From Linanthus parryae (lineage: Eukaryota > Streptophyta > Magnoliopsida > Ericales > Polemoniaceae): DNA of 64,000 bases. Of the stretch, positions 10,251 through 22,900 are shown one piece after another (position 1 is the stretch's first letter; every line of letters begins with the position of its first letter). Position numbers and translations under genes: made by a program. Below the pieces are notes generated by a model. The model was not told the origin of the DNA. It did no database searches and saw only the letters and a program-made list of their open reading frames with translations. The stretch spans positions 141,943,368 to 142,007,367 of the forward strand of contig JALGPY010000001.1 of assembly GCA_023055425.1 (NCBI GenBank). Reading direction: 5' to 3'.

Positions 10251-13200
10251 AATTTTTTAGTAAATTAGAAATCGATGGTTTTCCCTATGATCAATTCGAG
10301 TGTTATTTGCAAAGTTTTAATTTAAATTTCGTATGCAAAACAATCAAGACAAACAATTGAGGGAAAAAGGAAAAATGTTAATAGATAGGCAACTTAAGAG
10401 TCACGACTCGTTAGTTGAATTCATATATGCTCTCTTTCTTAGGTCGCAAAATTTTTCATATTAACTAGTAAGGTGCCCGTGCTTTGCACGTGGCACGCAA
10501 AATATAAACAAAAACTATGATACTTTGTTTATTCATAAATATTTTGTCCAGGGTCGCAATAGATAGATTAGAAAATACAAATAGTACATATCATGCTTAG
10601 TACTCACAAAATGTAGCCCCCAATGAAGAGTATAATTTAATATGCATTTACAAACATGGCTATTGCAATAGATACATATTCCTATCTAGTTCATGACTGT
10701 TTTGCAATTTCGTTTTGTAAATGGAGCCATGTTTATTATTATTGATTGGAATTATGACACTTTTTCTTGAACATGCGCTAAAAGGAGTAAAGAATAACAC
10801 AAAAGTTACGATTAAGAGATATATGTGAACAAAATGATAGTTCATAAAATTTTGCTAGAGTAACGCACATAAAATATATTTTTGAAATGGACAGACTCTA
10901 TACAGTTGACATGATCTAGTTGATTGAAAGAATCGTTCAAGTTCATTTTCACAAAACCCCGTAAAAATTCAGTTCAAGCTTTCAAGCTAGTACTCACATT
11001 TCTATTCTAAAGTTTCGGTGCTTCAATGTAGTTTAAATGAGTATTATGTTTAAATATTCCATTCTAAATCGTCAATGCGTCAATGTAGTTTAAATAGGAG
11101 TATTCTGTTTTAAAACGATAATATGATGCAATATGATGAAATCTCGTGAAGTTGAATCAAATTTTAAATAATATAGTTGGAGGTTTGAAATGTATAATGT
11201 TAAATAATGAAGCGTGCATAAATCTAGGATATTCACAATCTAAAAAAATAATGCAACCTCATGTATGTTCCCATATCTGGCTCATCTTAGAGTTATGGAA
11301 TTGACATTATCCCCAACAATCTCACCTCATAGGAGTTTCCGTGTAGCAGCCTCACTTTATACGGGTTAGTTCGCCCTTCACACATACTTTGGGCCTCTGT
11401 AGATGAATATTGATATCAAAGAATAATGTATTTATTGGGTTGCTATATACGATTTTTATTTAGTTACCCTCGTACTTCAAATTGTCATGACTTCAGTTGT
11501 AGAAAACACATCGTGCAAGGCATAATAATTAGAGGCGTGATGCCATTAAGTACACAACATATTTTTCCAGACTTCAAGTATAACTATTTTTTTAAGCCAT
11601 TTTACAATCACTTGAATACAGGAGGCTTGAAATGTGCTACCATACTAAATTGATGCAATCTAACCACACCTATGACTAAGCACATACTAAGTACGCATTA
11701 GCATAGGTAAGATAGTCCTATAGATAAGAGGCGGAATGAGCTAAAAAACTTTACATTGGCTCCATACAAGTGAGCGCACAATCCACAATCTCCCACCCAC
11801 GGTAAATCAATGTGACTTTGAGATCTAATTTTTTTTAACTTACTACATTATCGTATCGTTGTCTTTATTTTAGATGACTAAAACATGTAGAAAAATAGTT
11901 ACTGAAATTTCCATCCTTGACATACTCCTTAAACCCGCTTCAAATAAGGTTGACGTTGCAATACCTAGAATTTAGACCACTTGGATTAGTGAAATTGTAA
12001 CACCCTGTGAAATTTGGGGTAACACGAGTTGATTATAGAAGGCTCGTTTTCTGTACTTTTTTAAGTCAAACATAGGAATATCCTATCTTAGTACATATAA
12101 ATTTGGTTTTATGTTAGCTAGCTCTATATATAGTCAGCAGACTTCTGGTGCAATTGTTTTTAAACTCTTCTTGCAATCACCACTTGGTCTCATTTCCTTT
12201 CCCATCGGATTCTTAAAGTTCCAGCCAATTTATGTTTCCCCTATTTCTATTACATTATTATGTATCTCTGATATTACAGATATGTATTAAATGTCTGAAT
12301 TCTGAAATATTTTGATCAATAATGAGTATTTAGTTGAACTTTATCAGGATGGTGACAAGGAAATGTGCCTGTTTATGTTGAAATGTTAACAGTAAACCTT
12401 CACTTTGGAGTGCAACTATACAAGCGAACTGAACTCTTAAGAAATTTATAACATCCATAACAAACTCCAATAGATTATGTAAACTAGTTTTGTTAGGTAT
12501 ATTATAAATAATTTTGTAAAATTGAGCTCCAATAGCATATGTATCTTGATAGGTAAAACACAAATTATTTATCCACTTCGGCAAATTTGGCGATGATTTT
12601 TTGTTATGTAAAATCATCTTCTTCATTTTCTCACCAACTTTCACTATTTTCTCTCGATGTGTCCACATGTCTAGCATAAAATAAATTAAAAATGCTAACA
12701 CATATCTTTTACCTAATCACTACTGGAGAAGATCTTGAAATCTTCATTATTTGTTATGTAAAAAATTAGTTTTCTCAATAATTTATATAATTTTTCCCTC
12801 CTAGTATTGGAGATGCTCTAACCATTTTGTAAGTAAAAGTAAAGCAAATATGAGATAAACGACACGAGGATGTCTCAGTTTCATTCTTTTTCCATATTAT
12901 TCATGAATCCAAGGCACATGGTGTTCTAACTATCAAGAAAATAAATATGGAGACAAAAGAAAGGAATGTACCTTTATTTTATAATAAAGTAAATGAAGCA
13001 TTAATCCCCATCTTGATATATTTTAAAAAATAAAATAAAAAATAAAATCCCCCTCTTGGTAAGAAACCAGAAAAGATATAGAATCACCAAAACGTAGAGT
13101 GCTGCTGTTTGATCATCCATTTAGATAGTCTTTTGACTGCTGCGTTTGATATATCTCACTATCGGACGGTGGAACTTGATAAGCAGTCATCCATGAAGGC

Positions 13201-13301
13201 TGTCATTCGATACATATAAACAAGCAAAGATTTGCAAAGAGCAAAGATTTGCAATATCTCTGAACCAAGACGACATTGCTAGAGATTTTCATACAACTAC
13301 A
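10251..13301. other. AT-rich spacer, no gene recognised
   Basis: About 3 kb without a supported gene. Contents: the Helitron-like end near 10465; an imperfect tandem duplication of about 60 bp around 11010-11115; a TGTAACACCC word at about 11996 that resembles the start of gypsy LTRs; and at 12800-12822 the word ATTGGAGATGCTCTAA, the usual terminal inverted repeat of PIF/Harbinger MITEs. A 123-codon minus-strand open frame (12330-12701) precedes that terminus. It is AT-rich, shows no known domain and is probably MITE body rather than a gene. Confidence 0.4.
10463..10496 (-). mobile_element. Possible Helitron 3' terminus
   Basis: On the minus strand a GC-rich hairpin (10496-10473, arms GTGCC+CGTGC and GCACG+GGCAC with a one-base bulge) is followed a few bases later by CTAG and then T (10468-10464). 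This is the architecture of a Helitron 3' end: hairpin, short spacer, CTRR, insertion before T. The 5' end (TC...) was not located with confidence and there is no Rep/helicase, so at most this is a non-autonomous element extending to the right. Confidence 0.4.
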
Positions 13302-13634
13302 TGTTGAGTTGGTGCCTTGAATTGGTCAAAGGCCGCCAAACTCTTTGTTTCCAACTTTGATTAGGAAACATTGGAAGTCAAAGGCGGTGGAGGATTAGTT
13401 AGGAAACAAGTTGTTTCCAAATCGGATTTGGAAACTTTAGGAATTTCCTAGCACTATATATAGAACCTAGTAGTCGCACTATTAGGTATGCAAAACATTG
13501 TAATTGTTCCTCTTAAGTGAATAAAGAGTGCTTTTCCGCCGTGGAGGTAGTTAGAAAATATTTTGCTAGCGAACCACGTAAAATACTGGTGTTCTTCTTT
13601 TATTCGTTCTTCGTTCGTGAGGTGGTTTGTCACA
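13302..13634 (+). repeat. 5' LTR of copia C1
   Basis: It runs from TGTTGAGTTGG to TTTGTCACA. A TATATATAG box lies near 13456 and a sequence like a plant polyadenylation region (GTGAATAAAGAG) near 13518. It matches the 3' LTR at 17829-18161. Confidence 0.92.
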
Positions 13635-13785
13635 AAAAACTGGTATCAGAGCTCGGGTTTGGCGGTGTTTCAAGATCAAGATCAAGGCGGAGCAAAGCTA
13701 GGGTTTCACAACTTGGTGAAATCAAAGCTAGGGTTTTGCGATCTAGGTGGAGCACGCGACTAGGGTTCAAGATCCACCAAGAACG

Positions 13786-16700
13786 ATGTCCGGATCGATG
13801 TTGAAGATCGACAGGTTCACTGGAGGGAACAGCTTCAGTCTGTGGAAGATAAAGATGGAGGCTTTGCTCAAATCGCAAGGCTTGTGGGCACCTTTGACCG
13901 CGGACAAGGGAGGCATGAATGTTGCATCAGCGGAGTTCAAGGCGATAGAGGAGAAGGCACACGCAACGATTATGCTGTGCTTATCGAATGACGTGATCAT
14001 CGAGATCGCAGATCAGAAGGAAGCAGCGAAGCTCTGGCTCAAGTTGGAGAGTCTCTACATGACGAAGAGTCTCACTAGCAATTTGATGCTAAAGCAAAGG
14101 CTCTTCACCCTGCGAATGCTCGAAGGTACGGCTCTTAAGGACCATCTTGATCAATTGAACACAATTCTGTTAGATTTGCGTAATATTGGCGAGAAGGTGG
14201 AGGATGAGGATGCTGCACTTTTGTTATTGATCTCGTTACCTCCATCGTATGAGAACTTCGTGCAGTCGTTCATTGTGAACAAGGACGACTTATCCCTAGA
14301 GGAGGTGAGATCGGCTCTCCATGCTAGGGAACTGCGCCATAAGGGTGCAGGCACAGGTATAGAGGACCATGCTTCCGGACTGATGGCAACGGGGGGAAGC
14401 AAGAAGGGTAAGAAGAACAAGAAGAAGCAGTTCTCGGGTTCTAAGTTACCCAAGGATGTCTATGCCTTTTGCAAGGAAAAAGGGCACTGGTAGAGAGATT
14501 GCCCGAAACGAGGTCAACAGGGCAGAATGGATCCGCAGCCGTAGCAGAACAAGGTAACTCGTCTGAGGATGATTACGTTCTAATGGCGGATGTTGTCACG
14601 CACTCTCAGGATGCGTGGGTCCTTGATTCCGGAGCTTCCTATCATATTTGCTCTAACAGGGAGCTATTCTCGACGTACAACCAAAATGATGGAGGGTCTG
14701 TCTACATGGAAAACGGAGCCGTCTGTAAGGTGATTGGGAGCGGCTCAGTTAGATTGAAGACGAATGAAGGGAAGTTATGTACTTCAGAGCAAGTCAGGCA
14801 TGTACCACTTATTAAGAAGAATCTGATCTCCTTGAGTCTACTCGACAGCAAGGGATACAGTTTCAAAGGTGAAGGTGGAGATCTACAAGGGTTCTAAGGT
14901 GATTCTCAGGGGAGTCAAGAGTGGGACTTTGTACATGGTGCAAGGTTCGACGATCACAGGTTCTGCTGGAGTTGTCTCAGCCGAGATTAAGGAAGCTGAT
15001 CTAACTAAGCTATGGCATATGAGGCTCGGTCATATGAGTGAACGTGGAATGCAGGAACTTCACAAGAAAGGCTATCTCACCGGGAATGCACCCAAGAGCC
15101 TAGGGTTTTGTGAGCACTGCGTGTATGGGAAGCTACAGCGTAACAAGTTCCCTAAGGCGGTTCATAGAACGAAAGGTACTCTTGATTATATCCATTTAGA
15201 TTGCTGGGGTCCATCTCGAGTCGAGGCGATTGGAGGGTACAGGTATTTCCTAAGCATCATAGACGATTACTCCAGGATGACTTGGATATTCGTGATGAAG
15301 CACAAGAGTGAAGCCTTCGCAAGATTCAAGGAGTGGAAGAAACTAGTAGAGAATCAGGTGGGAAAGAAGGTGAAGAGGCTGCGCACGGACAACGACTTAG
15401 AGTTCTGTTCATCAGAGTTTGATGAATTCTGCAAGGATCAGGGAATAGCACGCCATCGCACCGTTCGGCACACACCGCAGCAGAACAGTGTAGCTGAGAG
15501 AATGAATCAGATACTTTTGGCGAACGCAAGGTGCATGCTTTCGAATGCAAGTCTTTCTAGAGGTTTCTGGGGAGAGGCAGTTTCCATGGCATGCTATCTC
15601 ATAAATCGGAGCCCACACACAGGTATAGGATGCAAGATTCCTATGGAAGTCTGGACCGGTAATGCAGTGGATTACTCGGATTTGAGAGTTTTTGGTTGTG
15701 TTGCCTATTATCACGTTGATGATGGCAAACTAGAACCAAGAGCTAAGAAGGTATTATTCATGGGTTTCGGAACAGGTGTGAAGGGATACAAGATATGGGC
15801 AGACAACAAGATTATACTTAGCAGAAGTGTAGTCTTTGATGAGACTCATATGTTGAAGAACTCCGTGGAGGTGGAGCTTGGAGGTGCAAAGAAGAAGGTG
15901 GAGGGAGAGTCGAATCCTACAGATCCTAGGGATTCCGAAATCCCTACACCGCCACCAGAAGCAGAATAGGAAGAAGCAGAAGAATCTGATAGTGAGGATG
16001 CGTCTACACCAGAGGAACCAGTTCATCAAAGTATTGCTGAAGGAAGATCAAGGAGAGTCATAAAGCCTCCGGCGAGATACAAAGATGATGTTATGGTGGG
16101 ATATGCATTACAGGTAGCGGAAGAGGTAGAGGACGAGCCATCCTCCTACAAGGCCGCTATATTTTCTGAGTCAGCACAATGGATTGCCGCGATGGGAGAA
16201 GAGATGGAGTCTCTTAGAAAAAACTCGACTTGGGAGCATGTTAAATTGTCAGCGGGAAGGAGGATATTCAGTTGCAAGTGGGTTTTCAGAAGAAAGGAAG
16301 GAACTGCATCTGGAGAGAGCATCAAGTATAAGGCCAGGCTAGTTGCAAGAGGGTTCAGTCAGAAAGAGGGAGTTGACTACAACGAGATCTTCTCACCGGT
16401 GGTCAGACATACTTCTATCCGGGTGCTACTAGCAATGGTGGCACACCACGACCTAGAGCTTGAGCAATTGGATGTCAAAACAGCTTTTCTACATGGAGAG
16501 TTGGAAGAGGAGATATACATGAGCCAACCGGAAGGGTTCCAAGTTACCGGAAGAGAGAACCACGTGTGCAAGCTGAAGAGATCTCTCTACGGACTTAAGC
16601 AGTCGCCGAGGCAATGGTACAAGAGGTTTGACAGCTTCATGTTGAAGATTGGTTACCACAAGTGCGAGTATGATTGCTGCGTGTACCACAAAGAGTTGCA

Positions 16701-17685
16701 TGGTGGATCACGTATTTACCTAGTTCTGTATGTGGATGATATTCTGATTGCAATTCGGAATATCAAGGATATCAGAGAAATGAAGAGGTCCCTTAGCGCG
16801 AAATTTGAGATGAAGGATCTGGGAGCTGCTCGGAAGATATTGGGAGCTGAGATCTATAGAGATAGGAAGAAGAAGAAGCTTTTCTTATCACAGCATGGAT
16901 ACATCAAGAAGATCTTGGCAAGATTCGGGATGTTATCAGCTAAAGCTATAGATACTCCTATGGCAACTAACTGCAAGCTAGGAATGTACACCGTTCAGAC
17001 TGAGGAGGAGAAGGAGTACATGTCCAAGGTTCCATATGCTAGCACAGTTGGAAGTCTCATGTATGTTATGGTCTGTACCCGACCGGACATAGCATTCGTT
17101 GTTAGTGTGGTTAGTCGTTTTATGGCTCATCCGGATAGGGACCACTGGCAGGCGGTGAAGCGCATATTCAGGTACCTTAAGGGTACGTCAGACATTGGCC
17201 TATGCTATGGGTCACGTGAAAACATCTTGGTAGCTGGCTTCTCGGATGCGGACTATGCAGGGGATATTGACAGTAGAAGATCAATGACAGGCTACGTATT
17301 TGCTCTGGGAGCATCTGTTGTGAGTTGGAAGGCGACGCTACAGCCGACGGTGACTTTGTCCACCACGGAAGCGGAGTATATGGCTCTAACGGAAGCAGCA
17401 AAGGAGGCAATTTGGCTTAAGGGAATGGTCAATGATCTAGGGCTACTTCAAGATCAGGCGATAGTCTACTGTGACAGCTTGAGTGCGATTTGCTTGACTA
17501 AGGACCAGGTTCATCATGAAAGGACCAAGCATATCGACGTCAGGTATCATTTTCTGAGAAACGAGAGCAGGATCAAGGTGAAGAAGGTGGGGACAGCTGA
17601 CACCCCCGCGGATATGTTCACCAAGCCGGTTCCGGAGAGCAAGTTCCAGCATTGTCTGGAATTGCTCAACATCTTGAGCCAGTGA
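13786..17685 (+). pseudogene. Gag-Pol of copia C1, interrupted by two stops and two frameshifts
   Basis: Gag starts at ATG 13786 (MSGSMLKIDRFTGGN) and is open to a TAG at 14491-14493. That stop falls inside the CCHC zinc knuckle (AFCKEKGHW then RDCPKR). The frame then shifts; protease DSGASYH is near 14628 in frame 3, and the reading returns to frame 1 near 14870. The pre-integrase motif (LWHMRLGHM) and the integrase core (DCWGP, RTDNDLEF, VAERMNQ; D, D and E present) run to a TAG at 15967. RT plus RNase H is a clean 530-codon frame (16093-17685) with YVDD near 16730 and the C-terminal HIDVRYHF and DMFTKP motifs. A single polyprotein cannot be made; RT-RNase H itself is undamaged. Integrase shows NDLEF where NGGEF is usual. 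Confidence 0.92.
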
Positions 17686-17828
17686 GGCCCTTCGGGTCAT
17701 GTCGGACCCAGTGGGGGTCCAGTGAGTCTCTGTGACGAGAGACAATCGGGTGCGGAGAAGACGTAGCTTTATTTACAAGAAGAGGAGCAGCTGTTGTTGA
17801 CGAGACAATTCAAGTCAAGGTGGAGATT

Positions 17829-18161
17829 TGTTGAGTTGGTGCTTTGAATCGGTCAAAGGCTGCCAAACTCTTTGTTTCCAACTTTGATTAGGAAACATTG
17901 GAAGTCAAAGGTGGAGGACGATTAGTTAGGAAACAAGTTGTTTCCAAATCGGATTTGGAAACTTTAGAAATTTCCTAGCACTATATATAGAACCTAGTAG
18001 TCACACTATTAGGTATGCAAAACATTGTAATTGTTCCTCTTAAGTGAATAAAGAGTGCTTTTCCGCCGTGGAGGTAGTTAGCAAATATTTTGCTAGAGAA
18101 CCACGTAAAATACTCGTGTTCTTCTTTTATTCGTTCTTAGTTCGTGAGGTGGTTTGTCACA
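17829..18161 (+). repeat. 3' LTR of copia C1
   Basis: Same length as the 5' LTR, with about 12 substitutions and no net indel. It begins TGTTGAGTTGGTGC after the polypurine tract and ends GTCACA. Confidence 0.92.
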
Positions 18162-18654
18162 ACACTACCATTGCCAACTCCAAAACATAAAATTAATATC
18201 ACCAGGATTATATCAAAATATGAGCCATTGCAAAAAAAACACAACAAACTGAAGTAGTAGTAAAATCAAATCAACCATTTACCTCATAACCGAAGCTCTG
18301 TGTTGTACCAGGAATTTATACTCATGAATTCAAGAGTTTATGTACAGATTAGTATCGGATAATTCACTAAAGTTTGATAGCGAGATGCTGAGTCAATCGA
18401 TTACGCTTTCGATGGGTCTCTGTAAGCAAACTCTGTGATGATGAGCAGGTCTGCACATATGAGGTCTCGAAGGCAGTAGAGATCACTCTAGGAAACGAGA
18501 TAATTGAAGAATCTAAGAGGTGTGATTTCAGTCTAAAACATAAAGTTCCCTGGTAAACCCTTCATATTAAAGTTTCATTGACAAAGCAGTTTTCTTGAAA
18601 TTAGTTTCCTATGATTTGCTTAACGAACAATCATCTTATGTGGTCCAGATCCTA
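18162..18654. other. Spacer between copia C1 and C2
   Basis: About 0.5 kb of AT-rich sequence with no gene or repeat terminus recognised. It continues across C2 to 24227, since C2 is flanked by a near-perfect short direct repeat. Confidence 0.4.
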
Positions 18655-18944
18655 TGTTAAGTGTGAAGACTGCTTTGTAACCTAGTCTAAAGTAGAGGGG
18701 CTTACAAGCAATTTCATATTAGTTATCTCTATATAAATTAACCTAGCTCTAGGGTTAGGTATCACATCACACAGAGAGAGGCTGAGAGATCTGATTGTAC
18801 TTTTAATTCATTCATCATAGTGAAGTGGGTGTGGACCGTGGATGTAGCCAATTTGATGAACCGCGTAAATCGTCGTGTTCTTGTTCGTTTAATTTCGTTT
18901 TGCTTTTCGTTGCGTTGTTAAATCGCTCCGAATCAATCCTAACA
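18655..18944 (+). repeat. 5' LTR of copia C2
   Basis: 290 bp, TGTTAAG to CTAACA, with a CTATATAAATT box near 18731 that probably drives the element. Paired with 23936-24226. Confidence 0.92.
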
Positions 18945-19049
18945 ACTGGTATCAGAGCCACGTCAAAACGGTGCAGAGAATCGAAGATTTATTTTTGCAA
19001 TTGGAGCAAAGCAACGGCTGCGGCAGAGTGTTTGGTTCGGCGACAAAGG

Positions 19050-19508
19050 GTGGGTTTGGTATGACTTTTTTCCAGCTTTTAATCCACTTTGAACTTTTAA
19101 TCTGTTTTGAGCTTTTCTGAAAAGTTTGGTATGACTTTTTCTGTGCCTGCTTTTGGATTTTGACTTTTGTCTTGTAGTGTAAAACTGAATTCTGAAAAAA
19201 GTTGGGTTTCATGAACTTTTTTTGGACTTTTTTCTTCCTAAACAATAAAAATGACCAGTTTACCTCTACTTTTTTTGTACCAACATACTATGACATCTAA
19301 TTAGACCTACTATAATTTTATTAGTAAATATAAAAAATGTTAAATGATAATTTTCACTAACAAACAAAAGTGTTGCATCCTAACTTTTTTACAGCTTAAC
19401 TTTTTTCATCAAACTCATACACATTTTTTCATCAACTTATTTGTCACGAACTTTTTTCACAACAACTAAAAAGTCGACTTAAAAGTCCAAAAAGTCATAC
19501 CAAACCCA
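19050..19508. mobile_element. MITE with GGGTTTGGTATGACTTTTT inverted ends inside copia C2
   Basis: Terminal inverted repeats of about 19 bp are visible: GGGTTTGGTATGACTTTTT at 19052 and its reverse complement ending at 19507. The left terminal word recurs internally near 19126. The element is AT-rich, about 0.46 kb and has no coding capacity. Flanking 8-mers GACAAAGG and GCCAAAGC match at 6 of 8 positions, suggesting an hAT-type 8-bp duplication, though this is tentative. It inserted into the C2 leader, so it is younger than C2. Confidence 0.75.
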
Positions 19509-19973
19509 GCCAAAGCAATCTGCTTCTTTATCAAGAATCATCATCGAGGTAAATCCTTGATGCCAATATAATAATTGTGGTAGTCAACTATTTTAATCAA
19601 CTAGTTGGGTTCTTGTTTGGCCACCCCAAATCCGTGGGTGCTTTGTTTGATTTGCCGAAAACCGACAAAGAAAGAAAAAAAAAACGAGGTCTGTTTGTGC
19701 TTGTTGTGCACGTGGGTAAAGGAAGCACCAAATCTGGTGCCGTCTTGTTAAAGAAGTAGGGATGATCTTGGGAGAAGCAATCTGGTGCTTCTCGCACACG
19801 GTGCTGCATAGTGCTCCAATCGTGCATCATTTGGTTCAATTTTATTTTGGACGTTTCTCAACGCTTAGGAATCCGATTGACTTGAAACAGGAGTCAAACT
19901 AGGGGTTTTCGGACGTTTCAGATCTGTTGGTAAGGTCTGATCAGTGAGATTCTGCACGGTTTGAGTGGGAGTG

Positions 19974-22900
19974 ATGGCGGACGACAGAAGATTCAAGATT
20001 GAGAAATTCGACGGGACGAATTTCAGCCTATGGAAGATGCAGATAGAAGACTATTTGTATCAGAAGGACTTGTACTTGCCGTTGGACGGAGTTGAGAAGA
20101 AACCAAGCGAAATTAAAGACGAACAGTGGAAGATTCTGGACAGAAAAGCCCTAGGACTTGTGAGATTGAGTCTCGCATCGTCAGTTCTGTTCAATGTGTC
20201 GATAGCAACGACGACGAAGGGTTTGATAGATGGTCTCTCATAGATGTATGAGAAACCTTCAGCAGCAAACAAGGTGTTTCTCATGCAAAAGCTCTTTGGC
20301 ATGAGGATGGCCGAGAGTGGTAATGTTTCCCAGTACCTGAACGAGTTGAACATCGTCATAAGCCAGTTGGAATCCGTCGGGATTACATGCTTTGATGATG
20401 AGATAAAGGCACTATTAGTTCTGTCCGGGTTACCCAAGAGTTGGGGTGGCGTAGTGACTGTTGTGAGAAATTCTGCTGGAAAAGACAAGCTAGGGTACGA
20501 CAACGTGGTGAGCACGGTACTCGGTGAAGAGATGCGCAGGAAGAGCAGTGGATCTAGCAAATCCTCTGATGGTGCGCTATATGCCGAGCAGAGAGGGAGA
20601 TCAGCAGACAGGAAGAACGGAAACAAGGGTCGAGGTCGATCTAAGTCAAAGTCAAGGTGGAAGAAAAAGGACATTAAGGACATCGTGTGCTACAACTGCG
20701 GTGAAAGTGGACATTTTGCAAGGGCGTGCAAAAATCCGAGCAAGAATAAGTCAGAAAACCACAAAGGTAATGATTCTACGAATATTTCTGAAAGTGATCC
20801 TGAAACATTAATATTATCTTTATCCTCAAAGGAGGATGTGTGGGTGGTCGATTCTGGTGCTTCGTTCCATGCGACAGGTAGAAAGGATATTCTTCATAAT
20901 TACGTACAGGGTGACTTCGGGAAGGTGTATCTCGGAGACGATGAAGCATGTAAGATTGTTGGGAAGGGAGAAATCCAACTAAACTTGGATAATGGAACAG
21001 CTTTGCAGTTGACTGATGTCGAACATGTCCCGATGTTGAAGAGGAATCTCATCTCGATAGGACAGCTTGCAGCATCAGGTTGCAAAACTACTTTTGGAGT
21101 TGATTCCTGGAAAGTAACAAGAGGATCTATGGTGATCGCTCAATAAGGAGGGTACTTTGTATGTGACTTCAGGAACGGAAAGTACCATAGCTGTCGCATC
21201 TTCTGATATTGGCGGAAGTACCTGGCACCACAGGCTAGGACACATGAGTGAGAAGGGCATGCAGATAATGCTCAAAACAGGCAAGCTCAAAGGTCTGAAG
21301 GAACTTGATTTTGAGTTTTGCGAGGATTGTGTCTACGGGAAGCAGAAGAGAGTCAGCTTCACCAAAGTTAGCCACAGTAGAAAGCTCAACAGGTTGGAGT
21401 TAGTGCATAAAGATGTATGGGGTCCAGCAAAGGTAGCTTCTAATGGAGGTGCGTCTTACTTTGTTACTTTTATTGATGATGCCACTAGAAAACTATGTGT
21501 TTACTTCTTAAAGAAAAAATCATATGTGTTTGATGTGTTTAAGAAGTGGATGGATACTGTTGAGAATGAGACAGGTCGGAAACTTAAGTGTTTGAGATCT
21601 GATAATGGTGGCGAGTATTGCAGCAATGAGTTTGAGGAGTTCTGCGCTGAGAACGGTATCAAGAGACAGAAGACAATTCCAAACAAGCCTAGACAGAATG
21701 GAGTTGCAGAGCGCATGAATAGAACACTCACAGAGCGTGCAAGGTGCATGAGGATACACGCTGGATTCCCTAAGTCATTTTGGGATGAGGCAGTGAACAC
21801 AGCTGCATACTTAATCAACAGAGGTCCATCGACAGCACTAGATTTTGGATTTCCTGAGGAATCTTGGACAGGAAAACAGGTATGTTTGTGGCATTTGAGA
21901 ACATTTGGATGTACCGCTTATGTTCATGTTGATGCAGAACAGAGGTCCAAGCTAGATCCTAAGTCGAAGAAGTGCGCGTTTATCGGATATGGCATTAACA
22001 GTATTGGCTATCGATTTTGGGATTTCGATAATCACAAAGTTGTTAGAAGTATGGATGTGATATTTAACGAGTCAGTTATGTACAAGGATTGGAAACAAGG
22101 ACATGTTTCAGATGAGAAGGAAACAGTAGAACTTGAGATTGGAGACGTCCAACCACAAGCTGAAGCCCCTACTCCAGTACAAAGTTCAGAAGTTGAAGCG
22201 GTCGCTCCAACACGAAAAGTTTCAGGAAGGTCGACTAAAGGTCAGACTCTAGCTCGTTATTTATCATCATTTTCATATCTTTTTCTCACAGATAGTGGTG
22301 AACATGAGAGCTACGAGGAAGCAGTTCAGAGTGAAGCCAAAGTCAAGTGGGAGCATGCAATGAATGATGAGATGCAGTCTCTCTACTCCAATAAGACATG
22401 GGATCTTGTGGAGTTGCCCCGAGGGAAGAAGGCTTTGCACAACAAGTGGGTTACAGACTTAAGGAGGAGCATGATGGATCAAAGAGGTACAAGGCTAGAC
22501 TGGTGGTGAAAGGATTTCAGCAGAAAGCAGGCGTAGACTTCACTGAAATCTTCTCTCCAGTTGTGAAGATTTCCACCATCCGCACAGTACTGAACATTGT
22601 GGCAGTTGAAGATTTGCACCTTGAGCAGTTAGATGTCAAGACAGCCTTTCTACACGGGGATTTAGAAAAAGACATCTATATGGTACAACCACAAGGGTAC
22701 AAAGCAGAAGGTAAAGAGAATATGGTGTGCAAACTAAGGAAGAGTTTGTATGGCTTGAAGCAGGCACCGAGGCAATGGTACAAGAAGTTTGATAACTTCA
22801 TGTCTAGGCAATGATACAAGAAGTGTCACGGGGATCACTGTTGCTACTTCAAGAGGTTCAAGAATTCTTACATTATTCTCTTGTTATATGTGGATGATAT

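Larger units (their letters stand above)
13302..18161 (+). mobile_element. Copia element C1 (Tnt1/Tork-like), structurally complete, frames broken
   Basis: Two 333-bp LTRs in direct orientation bound an internal region. A primer site (CTGGTATCAGAGCTC, 13640-13654) follows the 5' LTR, and the purine-rich AAGGTGGAGATT precedes the 3' LTR. Domain order is gag, protease, integrase, RT, RNase H, which defines Ty1/copia. The LTRs differ at about 12 of 333 positions by eye, so this is older than the element at 25607. The word ACTAC occurs on both sides (13296-13300, 18164-18168) but is offset by one or two bases from the TG/CA ends, so the target duplication is uncertain. Confidence 0.93.

Noticed and set aside
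13630..13878. Minus-strand frames at the C1 leader
   Set aside because: Antisense to LTR, leader and gag start.
20060..20683. 207-codon minus-strand frame
   Set aside because: Antisense shadow of the copia C2 gag frame.
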